NCBI RefSeq assembly: GCF_014192015.1
Contig: NZ_JACHXJ010000003.1
Span: forward strand, 558,001 to 622,000
Length of the DNA stretch: 64,000 bases
Source of the DNA: Paenibacillus rhizosphaerae
GTDB taxonomy: Bacteria; Bacillota; Bacilli; Paenibacillales; Paenibacillaceae
Direction: 5' to 3'
Below the pieces are notes generated by a model. The model did no database searches. It worked only from the letters and a program-made list of their open reading frames with translations, and was not told the origin of the DNA. This document shows, piece by piece, positions 7,819 through 17,521 of the stretch. Each line of letters begins with the position of its first letter. Within the stretch, counting starts at the first letter, position 1. The translations under genes and the position numbers were made by a program.

Positions 7819-9522
7819 TTATTTGCTCCAATTATCGATTCTCCACTTGATTTGCTCGTTGATTTTGTCCTCGTACGCCTTGACATCCACCTTGTGAATC
7901 TGCGAAGTGTACTCGTTCCAGACCGAATCGAAATCGGAAGGGTTCGCCAAGATCGCTTTCGGCAAATACTTGGTGGACAGATCGTTCAGCTTCGTGTTTG
8001 CCACTTTGGCTTCCGATCCTTCCACCAGATCGATCGACCAGGCCGGGTAATAAATCGGATTCTCCGGCGGCTCGCTGAAGAAATCGACGTAGCTATTAAA
8101 GCCGTAGGCTTCCAGGAACTTTTTGTCGTAATCGTTCAGGCCGGCCTTGTATTCTTCCGGCTGTGCAGCGGCGTCGGTGGAGTTGCCGTCGCTGAAGCTT
8201 CCTTCGATTTTCGGGAGGTTTCCGAAAAGCGCGTCGGCTTTATTTGCCAGTTTCCATGTTCCATCCGACTGCTTATCGCGCTGTTCCTGCGTTCTCATGA
8301 ACCGGCCCTGGTCATTGACGATGTAATCCTCGCCTTCGATGCCCCAAGTGAATGTCTTCTGCCAGTCCTCGGTGATCAGGGTGTCCAGCAGCTTAATGAT
8401 CTTCACCGGATCCTTGGCGTTTACGCTGATGCCGAAGCCGTTGTTCAGGTTGAGCGGCGCGCGGTCGCGATAGTAATCCTTCGTGCTCTCATCGTACACG
8501 ATTGGAAGTCCCACATACGTCCGGTTAAACTTCTTTTGGGTGATCAGCGAGTTCTCGGCATTCTGGAAGTTCCAGTGCTGGTCGAACATGCCGAGCACCG
8601 TACCACTGGACAGCTTTGCCAGGTACTGGTCATAGTTCTGTACGAACGTCTCTTTATCGATCAGCCCCTGCTCATTCATCTGGTTCAGCTTCTGGTAATA
8701 CTGCTTGGCGTAATCCTTATCGGCAAAAATTTCGGCTGCGCCGTTATTCACGACCACGCCGCCGTCGTTCGGATGACCGATCAGATGCTGAGGCGGATTA
8801 AAGAGTCCCCAGTTTCTCCAGTCGTAGTTCAAAATTTCAAAACCGATCGTCGGGCTGCCGTCGATGGTCGGATGCTTCGCCTTGTACTTGGCGATCAGGT
8901 CGAAGTATTCGTCCAGCGTTCTCACTTTCGGATACCCGGCCTCAGCCAGCACGTCCTTCTGAACCCAGAACGCTGGCCCGGCGTACCAGGAACTGTTCAG
9001 CTTGCCGTTAAATACGCCGTAGTTCGGCAAAATATAAATGTGCCCGTCGTTCGGGTCTTTCATCATGTTCCAATAGGCTTCATAATGCTTTTTTAAGTTC
9101 GGCGCATACTTCTCGATCAAATCCTCCAGCGGAATATAAGCGCCTGCCGCCGTCAGCTTTGTGTTCCCGGTCATCAGATCCGGGTAGTCGGATCCGGCGA
9201 TCATCACGCCCAGCTTCTGGTTAATATCGCCCGCCAAAAATTCAAAATTAAACGTAGCGCCCGTCTCTTCTTTGATCTTCTTGTAAATCTTGTTGTCCGG
9301 AGTGGGCTGCTGTCCGGCTTCTCCGATGAAGACACTCACGTTAAACGGCTCCACTTTTCCGTCACTGCTGCTGCCGCCATTATCGGTCGCAGTCTGTCCG
9401 GTTGCGCTGCCAGCGTTGTCCGCGCTGTTATCTTTGCCTCCACCGCAGCCCGACAAGATCACGCTGAACGTCATCGCCATGAGAATGCCGAGTCGAAACA
9501 GCGGTTTAAACCTTCCCCCCAT
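7819..9522 (-). CDS. Extracellular sugar-binding lipoprotein (LplA-like)
   Basis: 567 residues from the chosen ATG at 9522, which has GGAGGTG 8 bases upstream. Signal peptide with lipobox LSGC, then a Gly/Ser/Asn-rich linker, then a large extracellular solute-binding domain. The mature protein begins with the VFIGEAGQQPTPDNKIYKK block and contains GSDYPDLMTG and LIEKYAPNLKKHYEAY, as in the long LplA/YtcQ binding proteins. It delivers ligand to the two permeases downstream. The ligand is probably a xylan-derived oligosaccharide because a cytoplasmic GH10 xylanase ends the operon; this is inference. Confidence 0.92.
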   Translation of the reverse strand: MGGRFKPLFRLGILMAMTFSVILSGCGGGKDNSADNAGSATGQTATDNGGSSSDGKVEPFNVSVFIGEAGQQPTPDNKIYKKIKEETGATFNFEFLAGDINQKLGVMIAGSDYPDLMTGNTKLTAAGAYIPLEDLIEKYAPNLKKHYEAYWNMMKDPNDGHIYILPNYGVFNGKLNSSWYAGPAFWVQKDVLAEAGYPKVRTLDEYFDLIAKYKAKHPTIDGSPTIGFEILNYDWRNWGLFNPPQHLIGHPNDGGVVVNNGAAEIFADKDYAKQYYQKLNQMNEQGLIDKETFVQNYDQYLAKLSSGTVLGMFDQHWNFQNAENSLITQKKFNRTYVGLPIVYDESTKDYYRDRAPLNLNNGFGISVNAKDPVKIIKLLDTLITEDWQKTFTWGIEGEDYIVNDQGRFMRTQEQRDKQSDGTWKLANKADALFGNLPKIEGSFSDGNSTDAAAQPEEYKAGLNDYDKKFLEAYGFNSYVDFFSEPPENPIYYPAWSIDLVEGSEAKVANTKLNDLSTKYLPKAILANPSDFDSVWNEYTSQIHKVDVKAYEDKINEQIKWRIDNWSK

Positions 9523-9594
9523 GTAAAGCACCTCCGTCAAATTTTAGCCACACCAAGCTTGTTTGTAAGCCTTTTCATGTAACTGTCTTTATTG

Positions 9595-9608
9595 TAAAAG
9601 CGTTGCCA
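9595..9608. promoter_or_regulatory. Possible catabolite-responsive element (cre)
   Basis: TAAAAGCGTTGCCA, matching the CcpA consensus TGWAARCGYTWNCW at most positions, lies about 75 bases upstream of the LplA-like gene. Position fits repression of the transporter-xylanase segment by CcpA. Weak single-site evidence. Confidence 0.4.
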
Positions 9609-9651
9609 TAGCTGAAACTATATCGGAATTAAAGGAGTCACCTTCAAAACT

Positions 9652-11189
9652 TTAGAACATCCTTTTTTTGTATTCATTGGGGGACATCGCATGCCTCGCT
9701 TCGAACTGCTTGAGGAATTGGCCGTAATGGCCGTACCCGACGCGCTCCGCAACTTCGCTGTTCTTCAGACTGCTGTTTTCCAGCAGCCGGACAGCCTCTT
9801 CGATCCGCAGGTTATGCAGCATTTCGTTGAAGCTGATGCCATTCTTCTTCAGCAGCAGTTGGCCGAGATAAACGGGATGCAGGTAAAAGACCTCGGCCAG
9901 CTTGCGGATCGTCAGCGACTCCCGGTAGTGCTCGCGGACGTAGTCGGTAATTTCCTGGGCAATGCCCTGGGACTGCCGCTGCTGTTCCCGCATAAAAAAG
10001 TCGATGCAGCTCTCGGCGCAGGACAGCAGATCGTCCAGGACGTCGCCAAGCGTCATCACGGTGCCGGATAACCGGGGAATGTCGTATTCTTCGATCCATG
10101 GCTCCGCCGCCGGACCGGCAGCATCACGCACATACTTCATGATCCGGTACATGACATGAATCACGATTTTTTTGACGAAGTCCGGATTCGGCATGGACTC
10201 CCGTAGGCTGGAATCCGCTAACTGTACCGCCTTTCGCAAAGATTGCTTGTCCAGCAGCGATACGGCCTGGAGCATTTCCTCAAATAGATCGAACCGCTCA
10301 AACTGATCCTCAAACTTGATGTGCCGCACTTGCTCGTAGAGGATCAAGCCCGGGGCATGATCAAGGTAAAAAGCATATTGTATGGCCTTCTTCGCCGCCT
10401 TGAAGCTGCGGCCGATCCGATGCAGGCTGCTCTCCGCCTGCCCGGACGCCATAAACACCCGTCGGTCGCTTGTGCCTTCCGTCAGCGGCTCCATCGTGAA
10501 GGGCGCCGTACCGTCATCTTGAGCCGTGTTCAAACCATAAACGATCCCAAAGCCGTTCATCTCCAGATCGACCAGATATACATATTCCCCCGCTTCCGCC
10601 ATAGCGGCAGCCTTAGCCCGCAGCCGGGGAAGATCATCCGGCGCCGCCTGCACCAGGCACATGTTCCATGCCGGCATGGCATCCGACAGGGGGGTTACCT
10701 CCTTTTCCATCCCGCCCAAGGCGTCCAGGCCGCTGTTAAGCAGTTCTTTGATTATCGAGACTGCCTCTTCGTAAGTCGCCATCCTCGTCAGGCTTTGTTC
10801 CTCCCGCTCCCGCATCAGCTCCCGCTGAATGTCCCGGATCTGCTCAGCCGCCTCCTCCGGAATGACCGGTTTGAGCAGGTATGCATTGACGCCGTATCGC
10901 AGCGCCTTCTGGGCGTATTTGAATTCGCCATAACCGCTGACAATGACGAATTTGACCGGCGCCGTCCCCTCCCGGCTCCACGCCCCGATCATTTCCAGCC
11001 CGTCCATCAGCGGCATCCGAACGTCGGTGATGACCAGGTCCGGCGCCAGCTCCCGGATTAAATGCAGCCTTCCTTTCCGTTGCTTGCGCGGCCGCATACC
11101 TCAAAGCCCAGCTCCTCCCAGTCGATCCACAGCTCCAGCCCCTCCAGGGCGGCGGGTTCGTCATCGATCAACAACACTTTAAATGCCAT
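9652..11189 (-). pseudogene. YesN-type response regulator (receiver + AraC HTH), frameshifted in the receiver
   Basis: The true start is ATG at 11189 (AGGAGGGGAACC upstream), giving MAFKVLLIDDEP and a normal receiver start. After about 40 codons (…SNGKEG) the frame runs into TAA at 11060-11058. The correct continuation, LHLIRELAPDLVITDVRMP with the phospho-acceptor Asp and the LLKP lysine, is in another frame. Restoring one C at about 11067 (GGCTG to GGCCTG) joins them into a protein of about 512 residues. The C-terminal AraC domain (about 410-510) is intact. A restart inside would lack the acidic DD pocket. Either a recent indel or a sequencing error. It would have been the second YesN of this cluster. 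Confidence 0.88.
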
Positions 11190-11215
11190 GGTTCCCCTCC
11201 TGTATTACGGATCGA

Positions 11216-13018
11216 TCAGCCTGCCATACCGCTTAGAAACTTGATCGGAATTTCAAAAAATACGGTCGTGCCCTGCTGCGGGCTGCTTACGATATCAAAG
11301 CGCACTTGATCGTGATAGTACAGCTCGAGTCTCCGGTACACGTTGCGGATGCCGATATTGGCGCCGGACTCGTCTTCGGTCTGTACCGCCTTTTTAATTT
11401 CCTTGAGCCGCTCCAGCTCCATGCCTTTGCCATTATCCGCAATAACGATGCGCAGACGCTCGTCGGTAACGAACGCGCTGACCGTCACGATGCCCTGTCC
11501 GTCGATCGCCTGAAGCCCGTGTTTGCAGGCATTTTCCACGAGCGGCTGAATGCTCATTTTGGGGATTTTGTACTGCAGCGCGTCCGGATCGATATCGAAG
11601 CGGTATTCGAATTTGTCACGGAACCGGAACTTCTCGATTTTGAGATACATGTCAATAAACAGAATTTCTTCCTCCAGCGTTACGATGTCTTCCTTCCAGC
11701 TCAGCAGGCGGCGCAGCAACTTGGACAGGCTTTTGACGATATCCGTTACGTCCGTGTAATGATTTTTCGTGCAAACGACCAGGATCGCATTCAGCGTATT
11801 GAACAGAAAATGGGGGTTCATCTGGCTCTGCAAAAAGTTCAGTTCGGCCCGCACCCGCTCCATCTCCAGATTTTTCTGCTGGATTTCCAGCTTGTAGACG
11901 TTGTTGATCAGGAACTTGATCCGGCCGGTCATCCTGTTAAAATTGCGGATGAGTCCGCCGATTTCGTCACGCCCCTCGTCAATCTGGATCAGGTCGAACT
12001 TCTCATTCGTCACCTTTTGCATATGCCGTGCCAGCCGCTTCACGCGGTAATTGTAGGATCTCAGCATAATGAAAATAAATCCCGTCGTGAACAGCGTAAT
12101 CCCCGCTGCGACGATTCCGACGTACAATCTCATTTCGTTCATCGCCTTGGTGATGCGCACACCCTTGGTGACCCCGATCAGCCGCCATCCCTTGACGTAT
12201 TTGGCGGTGCCAATGTCGACCGAATGAACGTCCTGTTCCTTGTCCTCAGCAGACAATTTGAACACCGGGTACGCGTCTGCCGTACCGGTCTGGTATCCGC
12301 TCTGGGCCGACATAATGATTTGGTTCCGCTCATTGACCAGGTAAAGGTCCAGGTAATCTTTTTCCCGTACGATCACGTCATAAATTTTGTTCAGGTCAAT
12401 GTCGATTCGCAGCAGCTTCTGATAGTGGTCGTAGTTATCAAAATAATCCATCCGCTCGATCACGCTCAAATAAGGAGCCGTAAACACGCTGCTGCTGGCT
12501 TGGTTGGCCCGGTACGCCGCGACGAACACCAGATTCTGCGAGTCCTTCCACAATTTATACCAGTCGCTCGCCCGGACCTCGCCATCGATGACGTGGTAGT
12601 TCCCTCCGTCGACGATCGTCGGATTATCCGTAAAAATGCTGATGCGCTCGATTTGGTTGTTCACCGGAATATAGCTGGTCACCCGATTGCGCAGCTGCTC
12701 GTCAAAGGCGTCATAAAAATCGATCTGGCTCGCGTATTTTCGGTCGAGCATTTCATACAGCGTCTTATCGCTGCTTAAGGCATGGCTGACCGCTACCCCG
12801 CCGTCGATGAAATCGTGAATATCCTTTCTCGCCCGCTCGATCGAGATATCGAGGTTCTGCTCCTCCCGCCCTTTGATCAAGTCCGACAGGCGGTCCGTCA
12901 CGACCAGGTTGATGACGATCATGGGGAGCAGCACGCCGACGATAAAGATGAGCAGAAATTTATAATTCAGCGGAATATCGTTGACGATCTTCCTCAGTTT
13001 CAATTTGCGCGTGGACAT
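11216..13018 (-). CDS. YesM-type sensor histidine kinase
   Basis: 600-residue membrane kinase. Helix 1 at about 18-40, a large extracellular dCache-like sensor region to about 280, helix 2, and a HAMP domain (MQKVTNEKFDLIQIDEGRDEIG...). The His_kinase domain has the phospho-acceptor region QMNPHFLFNTLNAI, and the HATPase shows PLVENACKHG and DNGKGM. It pairs with the YesN regulator 4 bases upstream and the frameshifted one 26 bases downstream. YesM kinases sense extracellular sugars or a liganded binding protein; here the target is most likely the adjacent transporter. Confidence 0.93.
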   Translation of the reverse strand: MSTRKLKLRKIVNDIPLNYKFLLIFIVGVLLPMIVINLVVTDRLSDLIKGREEQNLDISIERARKDIHDFIDGGVAVSHALSSDKTLYEMLDRKYASQIDFYDAFDEQLRNRVTSYIPVNNQIERISIFTDNPTIVDGGNYHVIDGEVRASDWYKLWKDSQNLVFVAAYRANQASSSVFTAPYLSVIERMDYFDNYDHYQKLLRIDIDLNKIYDVIVREKDYLDLYLVNERNQIIMSAQSGYQTGTADAYPVFKLSAEDKEQDVHSVDIGTAKYVKGWRLIGVTKGVRITKAMNEMRLYVGIVAAGITLFTTGFIFIMLRSYNYRVKRLARHMQKVTNEKFDLIQIDEGRDEIGGLIRNFNRMTGRIKFLINNVYKLEIQQKNLEMERVRAELNFLQSQMNPHFLFNTLNAILVVCTKNHYTDVTDIVKSLSKLLRRLLSWKEDIVTLEEEILFIDMYLKIEKFRFRDKFEYRFDIDPDALQYKIPKMSIQPLVENACKHGLQAIDGQGIVTVSAFVTDERLRIVIADNGKGMELERLKEIKKAVQTEDESGANIGIRNVYRRLELYYHDQVRFDIVSSPQQGTTVFFEIPIKFLSGMAG

Positions 13019-13022
13019 CGTT

Positions 13023-14588
13023 TCATCGCTCCCTCATCGGTCCATCCGGCAGATTTCCGGCGTCCTGCTTGTAGGCTGAGGGCAGCATGCCGGTTTTCAG
13101 CTTGAATTTGTTAATAAAATAGTCCGTGTTCGGGTAGCCCACCTGGAGCGCCACCTCGGAGATTTTGAGCGGGGAGCGCTTGAGCAGCCTTTTCGCCTCT
13201 TCGATCCGCTTGTCATTGAGGTATTCGTTAAACGGCTTCCCCGTCGTTTTCTTGAACAGCTGGCCCAAGTAAGTCGCGTTCATATGAAAATGCCGGGCCA
13301 AATCCTGCAGCTGCAGCCTTCCGCGGAATTCGCGGTCGACGTATTGCACCACCTGGTATATGGTGTTGCTCTCGTTGCTCAGCTTGAGCCCGGACAGAAG
13401 GATCCCAGCCTGAAGGCAGAAACGCTCCACATAGGCCTGAAGCGCCCGGTAATCCCTGATTTCTCCGAGCGTGCCAAGCAGCCTTTCCTGCACCTTCATC
13501 AAAGCAGCAGGATCGCCGTTCAGCTCCTTGATCAGGGCGCAAATCGACCATTCCATATCCGCCACATGGGTCTTCACCCATTCCAACTCTAGCGGACTCG
13601 CGGCAATCCACGCGAAGGTCTCCTTGACGCAAGCGGCGATGCCTTCCGGATCCCCTTCCTGCACCGTTTCCTGAAGCGTTTTGAATTTTTGCAGGAGCAG
13701 CTCCCGGTTTACCGGTCGGATGCACTCCTGGTAGAAGAACACCCCGCTTTTCCCCAGGCAGCGCTTCCGCTCCCCGACCCCCACCGTTTGGGCATACAAC
13801 TCCCGGATCGAGCGCAGGCCGCGTTTCGGCTCGCTGACGGCGATAATGACCGGCTCGTCCATCCGTTCGGTTAGCTCCCGGTGAATCTGGATCGCGGCAT
13901 CCTGCAGACGGCCCGATACTGAGGCGCCGGACTGAACGACAAATCCCATCCTTCCGTACCCGTCCTGGAAAAGACAGCCTGCTTCTCCTTCGAAGCCTCG
14001 GGTAAGCAGCCCTTTTACCGCCGCAGGATCGAATACGTTTTCCATCCATATCAGCAAGCACTGCAGTTCAGCGTTACCCTCCAACTTCAGGGAGTGCTTG
14101 ATCTGCTCCTCCATCGCTTCGCTGTATTCCCCCTGGATCAGCCGGTTCATGATATGGCTGGCGGCAAAAAGCTCCTTTTTCGCCTGATGATGCTCTGCTT
14201 CGATTTCATCGCCGATCTTCCGGCTGAGCTTGACTAGCAGTTCTCCCATCTCATCGTCATCTACCGGTTTAAGCAGGTACTCGGCCACCCGCTGCCGCAT
14301 TGCCGCCTGGGCGTACGAAAAGTCGTCATAGCCGCTTAATACGACGAACTTGGGTGGTTTGGCCAGCAGCTGATTCGACTGCTCGATCAGTTCGATGCCG
14401 TTCAGGACCGGCATGTTGATGTCGGTGACCACCAGCTCCGGACGGTGCTCCTGAATGAATCGCAGCGCATCCGGTCCGCTCTGCGCCTCCCCGCAAACCT
14501 GAAAACCGTATTTGTTCCAGTCGATCATCGTCCGAAGACCCTCAAGAACCCACGGCTCATCGTCCACCAAAAGTACGTTCAACATCAT
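13023..14588 (-). CDS. YesN-type response regulator (receiver + AraC HTH)
   Basis: 521 residues. Receiver domain 1-120 with LLVDDEPWVLEG, the acceptor region LVVTDINMPVLNG and LLKPVDDDE. A middle linker region follows. The C-terminal AraC domain (about 410-510) has two helix-turn-helix motifs: FHMNATYLGQLFKKTTGKPFN and KISEVALQVGYPNTDYFINKFK. First gene of the minus-strand cluster and partner of the YesM kinase that follows. It probably activates the lplA-like operon. It diverges from a second two-component system starting at 14842, with a cre-like site between them. Confidence 0.93.
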   Translation of the reverse strand: MMLNVLLVDDEPWVLEGLRTMIDWNKYGFQVCGEAQSGPDALRFIQEHRPELVVTDINMPVLNGIELIEQSNQLLAKPPKFVVLSGYDDFSYAQAAMRQRVAEYLLKPVDDDEMGELLVKLSRKIGDEIEAEHHQAKKELFAASHIMNRLIQGEYSEAMEEQIKHSLKLEGNAELQCLLIWMENVFDPAAVKGLLTRGFEGEAGCLFQDGYGRMGFVVQSGASVSGRLQDAAIQIHRELTERMDEPVIIAVSEPKRGLRSIRELYAQTVGVGERKRCLGKSGVFFYQECIRPVNRELLLQKFKTLQETVQEGDPEGIAACVKETFAWIAASPLELEWVKTHVADMEWSICALIKELNGDPAALMKVQERLLGTLGEIRDYRALQAYVERFCLQAGILLSGLKLSNESNTIYQVVQYVDREFRGRLQLQDLARHFHMNATYLGQLFKKTTGKPFNEYLNDKRIEEAKRLLKRSPLKISEVALQVGYPNTDYFINKFKLKTGMLPSAYKQDAGNLPDGPMRER

Positions 14589-14618
14589 TCTCGCTCCTTA
14601 CTCATTGACCCCACATGT

Positions 14619-14634
14619 TGTAAGCGCATTCACA
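14619..14634. promoter_or_regulatory. Possible cre site in the divergent regulator region
   Basis: TGTAAGCGCATTCACA, a near-palindrome close to the CcpA consensus, lies 31 bases upstream of the minus-strand yesN-type gene and about 210 bases before the plus-strand kinase. It could put both sugar systems under catabolite repression. The rest of 14589-14841 holds no gene. Confidence 0.45.
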
Positions 14635-14841
14635 AAGATGTGTATGGCAGGTCTCCCTCTATTACCTTCTAAGTTAGCCTGATTTTAGCAAAAGAGTTGT
14701 AAAAAAGAAACCGTTCTCTTTCTGTATCTTTACGCCATCCCCGCCTGAAAAAGGATAATGACAGAAACCGCTGACTTAGGTTACATTTCAACTATGTCAC
14801 TCCTCTTCCATACCACTCTCCGTTCAGAAAGGTTGACCCTG

Positions 14842-16617
14842 ATGCGAACGAAACTGAACCGGTTCAACACGCTCCGGAACCAAATGCTCTTCGGCTTTCT
14901 GTTTGTGATGCTCATTATTTTGTCGGTCGTGGGGATCGTGAACTTCGATACGGTCTCCAGGCTGCTGAAAAACAACGCGGAGAAGCACATTCAGCAAACG
15001 GCCATTCAGGCAAGCGGAAGGCTTGAGGCCGTCCTGAACCAGATCGATTCCCTGACCACTCAGGTCGCCACCAATACCTATGTTCAGCAGGTGCTGCTGA
15101 ACGAGTCGGCAGGCAAGCACGCGACGTTCTCGGAACGTCAGTCCCTGCTGAACAGTATCAAAATCGTCCAAACCTACGCCGACGGCGTCAACTCGGTCGA
15201 GCTGTACAGCGGCAGCAAACGCAGGCTGTTCCCGCTGGATGAAGGCCATCTGAACAGCAGGATCAGCCAGAAGTGGATCGATACCGCCCGCGAGGAAAAA
15301 GGGCGCATCGTCTGGATCGGAATCGATCCGCTGGATCCGAATTCCGTGCTGGCGATCCGCAGCGTGAGCCTGATGGACCAATGGTTCAGGCCGGGCGGGT
15401 ATCTCCTCATCCGGATGAACCGTGAGATTTTTCAAATCGACGAGGCGCTGAATGAGGATGGCGGCCGCGAAACGATGCTGCTTGCCGACCGGAACTACAG
15501 CCTCATCGCCGTGAACGACGACCAGGTCACGCCCTGGCGCATCAAGTCCCTGGTGGATACGAACGACGCCGTCGTCGCCATCGACGGACAAAAGTACATG
15601 CTCGTCAAGCAGCAGTCCGCCTTGACCGGATGGACACTGTTGATCCTGACGCCGATCAGCGCGATCACGAGCGGCATTTCCGTACTGCGCACCGCAATCC
15701 TGGTCTCCGCCGGCATCGGCAGCATCCTGTTCATCCTGCTGTCCTTCCTGCTGTCGACCCTGATCACGCGCCCGGTCTTCCGCCTGATCAAGACGATGCG
15801 CAGCGCTCGGCTCAGCGGCCTCAAGCCGACAGTGTACATTTCGTCCACGATTGAAATCAACGAGCTGAATCACTCCTACAACCAAATGGTTGGGCATATG
15901 AACGAGCTGATCGGGCTTGTTTACGAGAAGGAAATTTTGCAGAGCCGGACGGAATTGAAAGCGCTGCAGGCCCAAATCCATCCGCATTTCCTGTTTAACA
16001 CGCTTGAGGCGCTGTACTGGTCTCTCATGGAAAAGGACGAAGACGAACTGGCCGAATATGTGGTGGCCATGGCCGATCTGTTCCGCTATACGATCACCGG
16101 GCCGGGCAAGGAGGAATGGGTCCGGCTCGAGGACGAGCTCGAGCATATCGAGCGCTATCTGCTCATCATGAAAATGCGGCTCGGCGACCGGCTGTCCTGG
16201 TCGATCTCGTCGCCGCCGGCCTTGGCATCGGTGCCGATGCCGAAGCTCCTGATCCAGCCCCTCGTGGAGAACGCCATCCTGCACGGCGTCGAGGGCCGGA
16301 TCGGCCCGGGCAAGGTGTCGGTCGACGTCTCCCTGTCCGCGGACCAAATGCATCTGGTCGTCACCGTGAACGACGACGGAAAGGGCATCGACGAGGACAG
16401 CCTACGCCGGATCATCATGGCGCTCCGGACCGGGATGACGCCGTCCGCCAAAGGCTCCGGCATGGGCATTTTTAACGTCCAGCAGCGGATCAAGCTTTAC
16501 TATGGCGGAGACAGGACGGATGAATCGGGGCTGACCATAGACAGCCAGATCCACCGGGGAACGCGGGTAAGCTTCACCATTCCGATCCAGACAGGGATCC
16601 AGACAGGAGAGATGTAA
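14842..16617 (+). CDS. YesM-family sensor histidine kinase (XynD-like by context)
   Basis: 591 residues from ATG 14842, chosen because the first membrane helix follows (MRTKLNRFNTLRNQMLFGF) and AAAGG lies about 10 bases upstream; an in-frame upstream ATG at 14758 is possible. Two helices (about 16-36 and 275-300) flank an extracellular sensor. HAMP-like linker, then QIHPHFLFNTLEALYW (phospho-acceptor), PLVENAILHGVEG and DDGKGI of the HATPase. It is followed after 2 bases by its response regulator and then an ABC importer. Geobacillus XynD-XynC-XynEFG has the same order, so sensing of xylo-oligosaccharides is a reasonable inference. Confidence 0.9.
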   Translation: MRTKLNRFNTLRNQMLFGFLFVMLIILSVVGIVNFDTVSRLLKNNAEKHIQQTAIQASGRLEAVLNQIDSLTTQVATNTYVQQVLLNESAGKHATFSERQSLLNSIKIVQTYADGVNSVELYSGSKRRLFPLDEGHLNSRISQKWIDTAREEKGRIVWIGIDPLDPNSVLAIRSVSLMDQWFRPGGYLLIRMNREIFQIDEALNEDGGRETMLLADRNYSLIAVNDDQVTPWRIKSLVDTNDAVVAIDGQKYMLVKQQSALTGWTLLILTPISAITSGISVLRTAILVSAGIGSILFILLSFLLSTLITRPVFRLIKTMRSARLSGLKPTVYISSTIEINELNHSYNQMVGHMNELIGLVYEKEILQSRTELKALQAQIHPHFLFNTLEALYWSLMEKDEDELAEYVVAMADLFRYTITGPGKEEWVRLEDELEHIERYLLIMKMRLGDRLSWSISSPPALASVPMPKLLIQPLVENAILHGVEGRIGPGKVSVDVSLSADQMHLVVTVNDDGKGIDEDSLRRIIMALRTGMTPSAKGSGMGIFNVQQRIKLYYGGDRTDESGLTIDSQIHRGTRVSFTIPIQTGIQTGEM

Positions 16618-16619
16618 CG

Positions 16620-17402
16620 ATGGTTAAATCGAAAACGATTTTAGTCGTAGATGACGAACCCCGAACGAGGCAGGGATTGACCCGTATGCTGGAAACCTGG
16701 GGGAACGGCGCGTGCAGCATCATTTCGGCCGACAACGGCCGCGACGCCCTGGACCTGCTGGAGCGCGAGGCAGTCCATCTGCTCATTACCGATATCCGCA
16801 TGCCGGAGATTAGCGGACTGAATCTGGTGCAGCAGCTGGAATCCGGATCGCCGGCCATCATCCTGATCTCCGGCTATGCCGAATTCGACTATGCGCAGCA
16901 GGCCATCCAACTGGGCGTCGTCAATTATTTGCTCAAGCCGATCCGCAAGGACAAGCTGTTTGATGCCGTGGAGAAGGCGCTCCAGATCCAAGAGGAACGC
17001 TCGCGGATGAATAAAATCCAGCGGATGGTCGACAGCAAGCTTCTTGAGGCTGCCGGGGATACTGATACGCTTGCTGAGCCGGTCCAGGAAGCGCTCCAGT
17101 ACGTTTCGGAACATTTGGATCAAGGCTTTGGCCTGCGGGAGGTGGCCGATCACGTCCACTTGAACCCGAGCTATTTCAGCGTCCTCTTTAAGGAGCAGAT
17201 GGACATGACGTTCATCGAATATGTCACCCGGCTCCGAATTCAGAAGGCCAAGGAGTTACTATTGCAGACGAAGCTGCCGGTCTCGGAAATCGCCGAACGC
17301 GTCGGCTATCAGACCACCAAATATTTTAACAAGGTCTTCAAAGACTACGAGGGTTCAAGCCCCGGCGCCTACCGCAAGGGCGGTCAGGCAGCACCTAAAT
17401 AA
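16620..17402 (+). CDS. Short YesN/XynC-type response regulator with AraC HTH
   Basis: 260 residues, about half the length of the other YesN regulators here because the middle region is missing. Receiver 1-125 (ILVVDDEPRTRQGL, LLITDIRMPEISG, NYLLKPIRKD), then a short linker, then the AraC domain (about 155-255) with VADHVHLNPSYFSVLFKEQ and VSEIAERVGYQTTKYFNKVFKDYEG. It starts 2 bases after the kinase stop, with AGGAGA overlapping the kinase end. It probably activates the importer genes that follow. Confidence 0.92.
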   Translation: MVKSKTILVVDDEPRTRQGLTRMLETWGNGACSIISADNGRDALDLLEREAVHLLITDIRMPEISGLNLVQQLESGSPAIILISGYAEFDYAQQAIQLGVVNYLLKPIRKDKLFDAVEKALQIQEERSRMNKIQRMVDSKLLEAAGDTDTLAEPVQEALQYVSEHLDQGFGLREVADHVHLNPSYFSVLFKEQMDMTFIEYVTRLRIQKAKELLLQTKLPVSEIAERVGYQTTKYFNKVFKDYEGSSPGAYRKGGQAAPK

Positions 17403-17521
17403 AGTGGAATTATACCCAAACGCTGTGCCCTTATGTCCTCCCCGTGCGGGGTGCTACACTTGGCTTCAGAGGGAAAGCGCATACATCTCTCGCGATGATA
17501 CGAAGGGGGAAACGGGCATTT

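Noticed and set aside
11040..11100. Programmed ribosomal frameshift in the second YesN-type gene.
   Set aside because: No slippery heptamer or stimulatory structure seen, and no YesN family precedent that I know of; a simple one-base deletion explains it.
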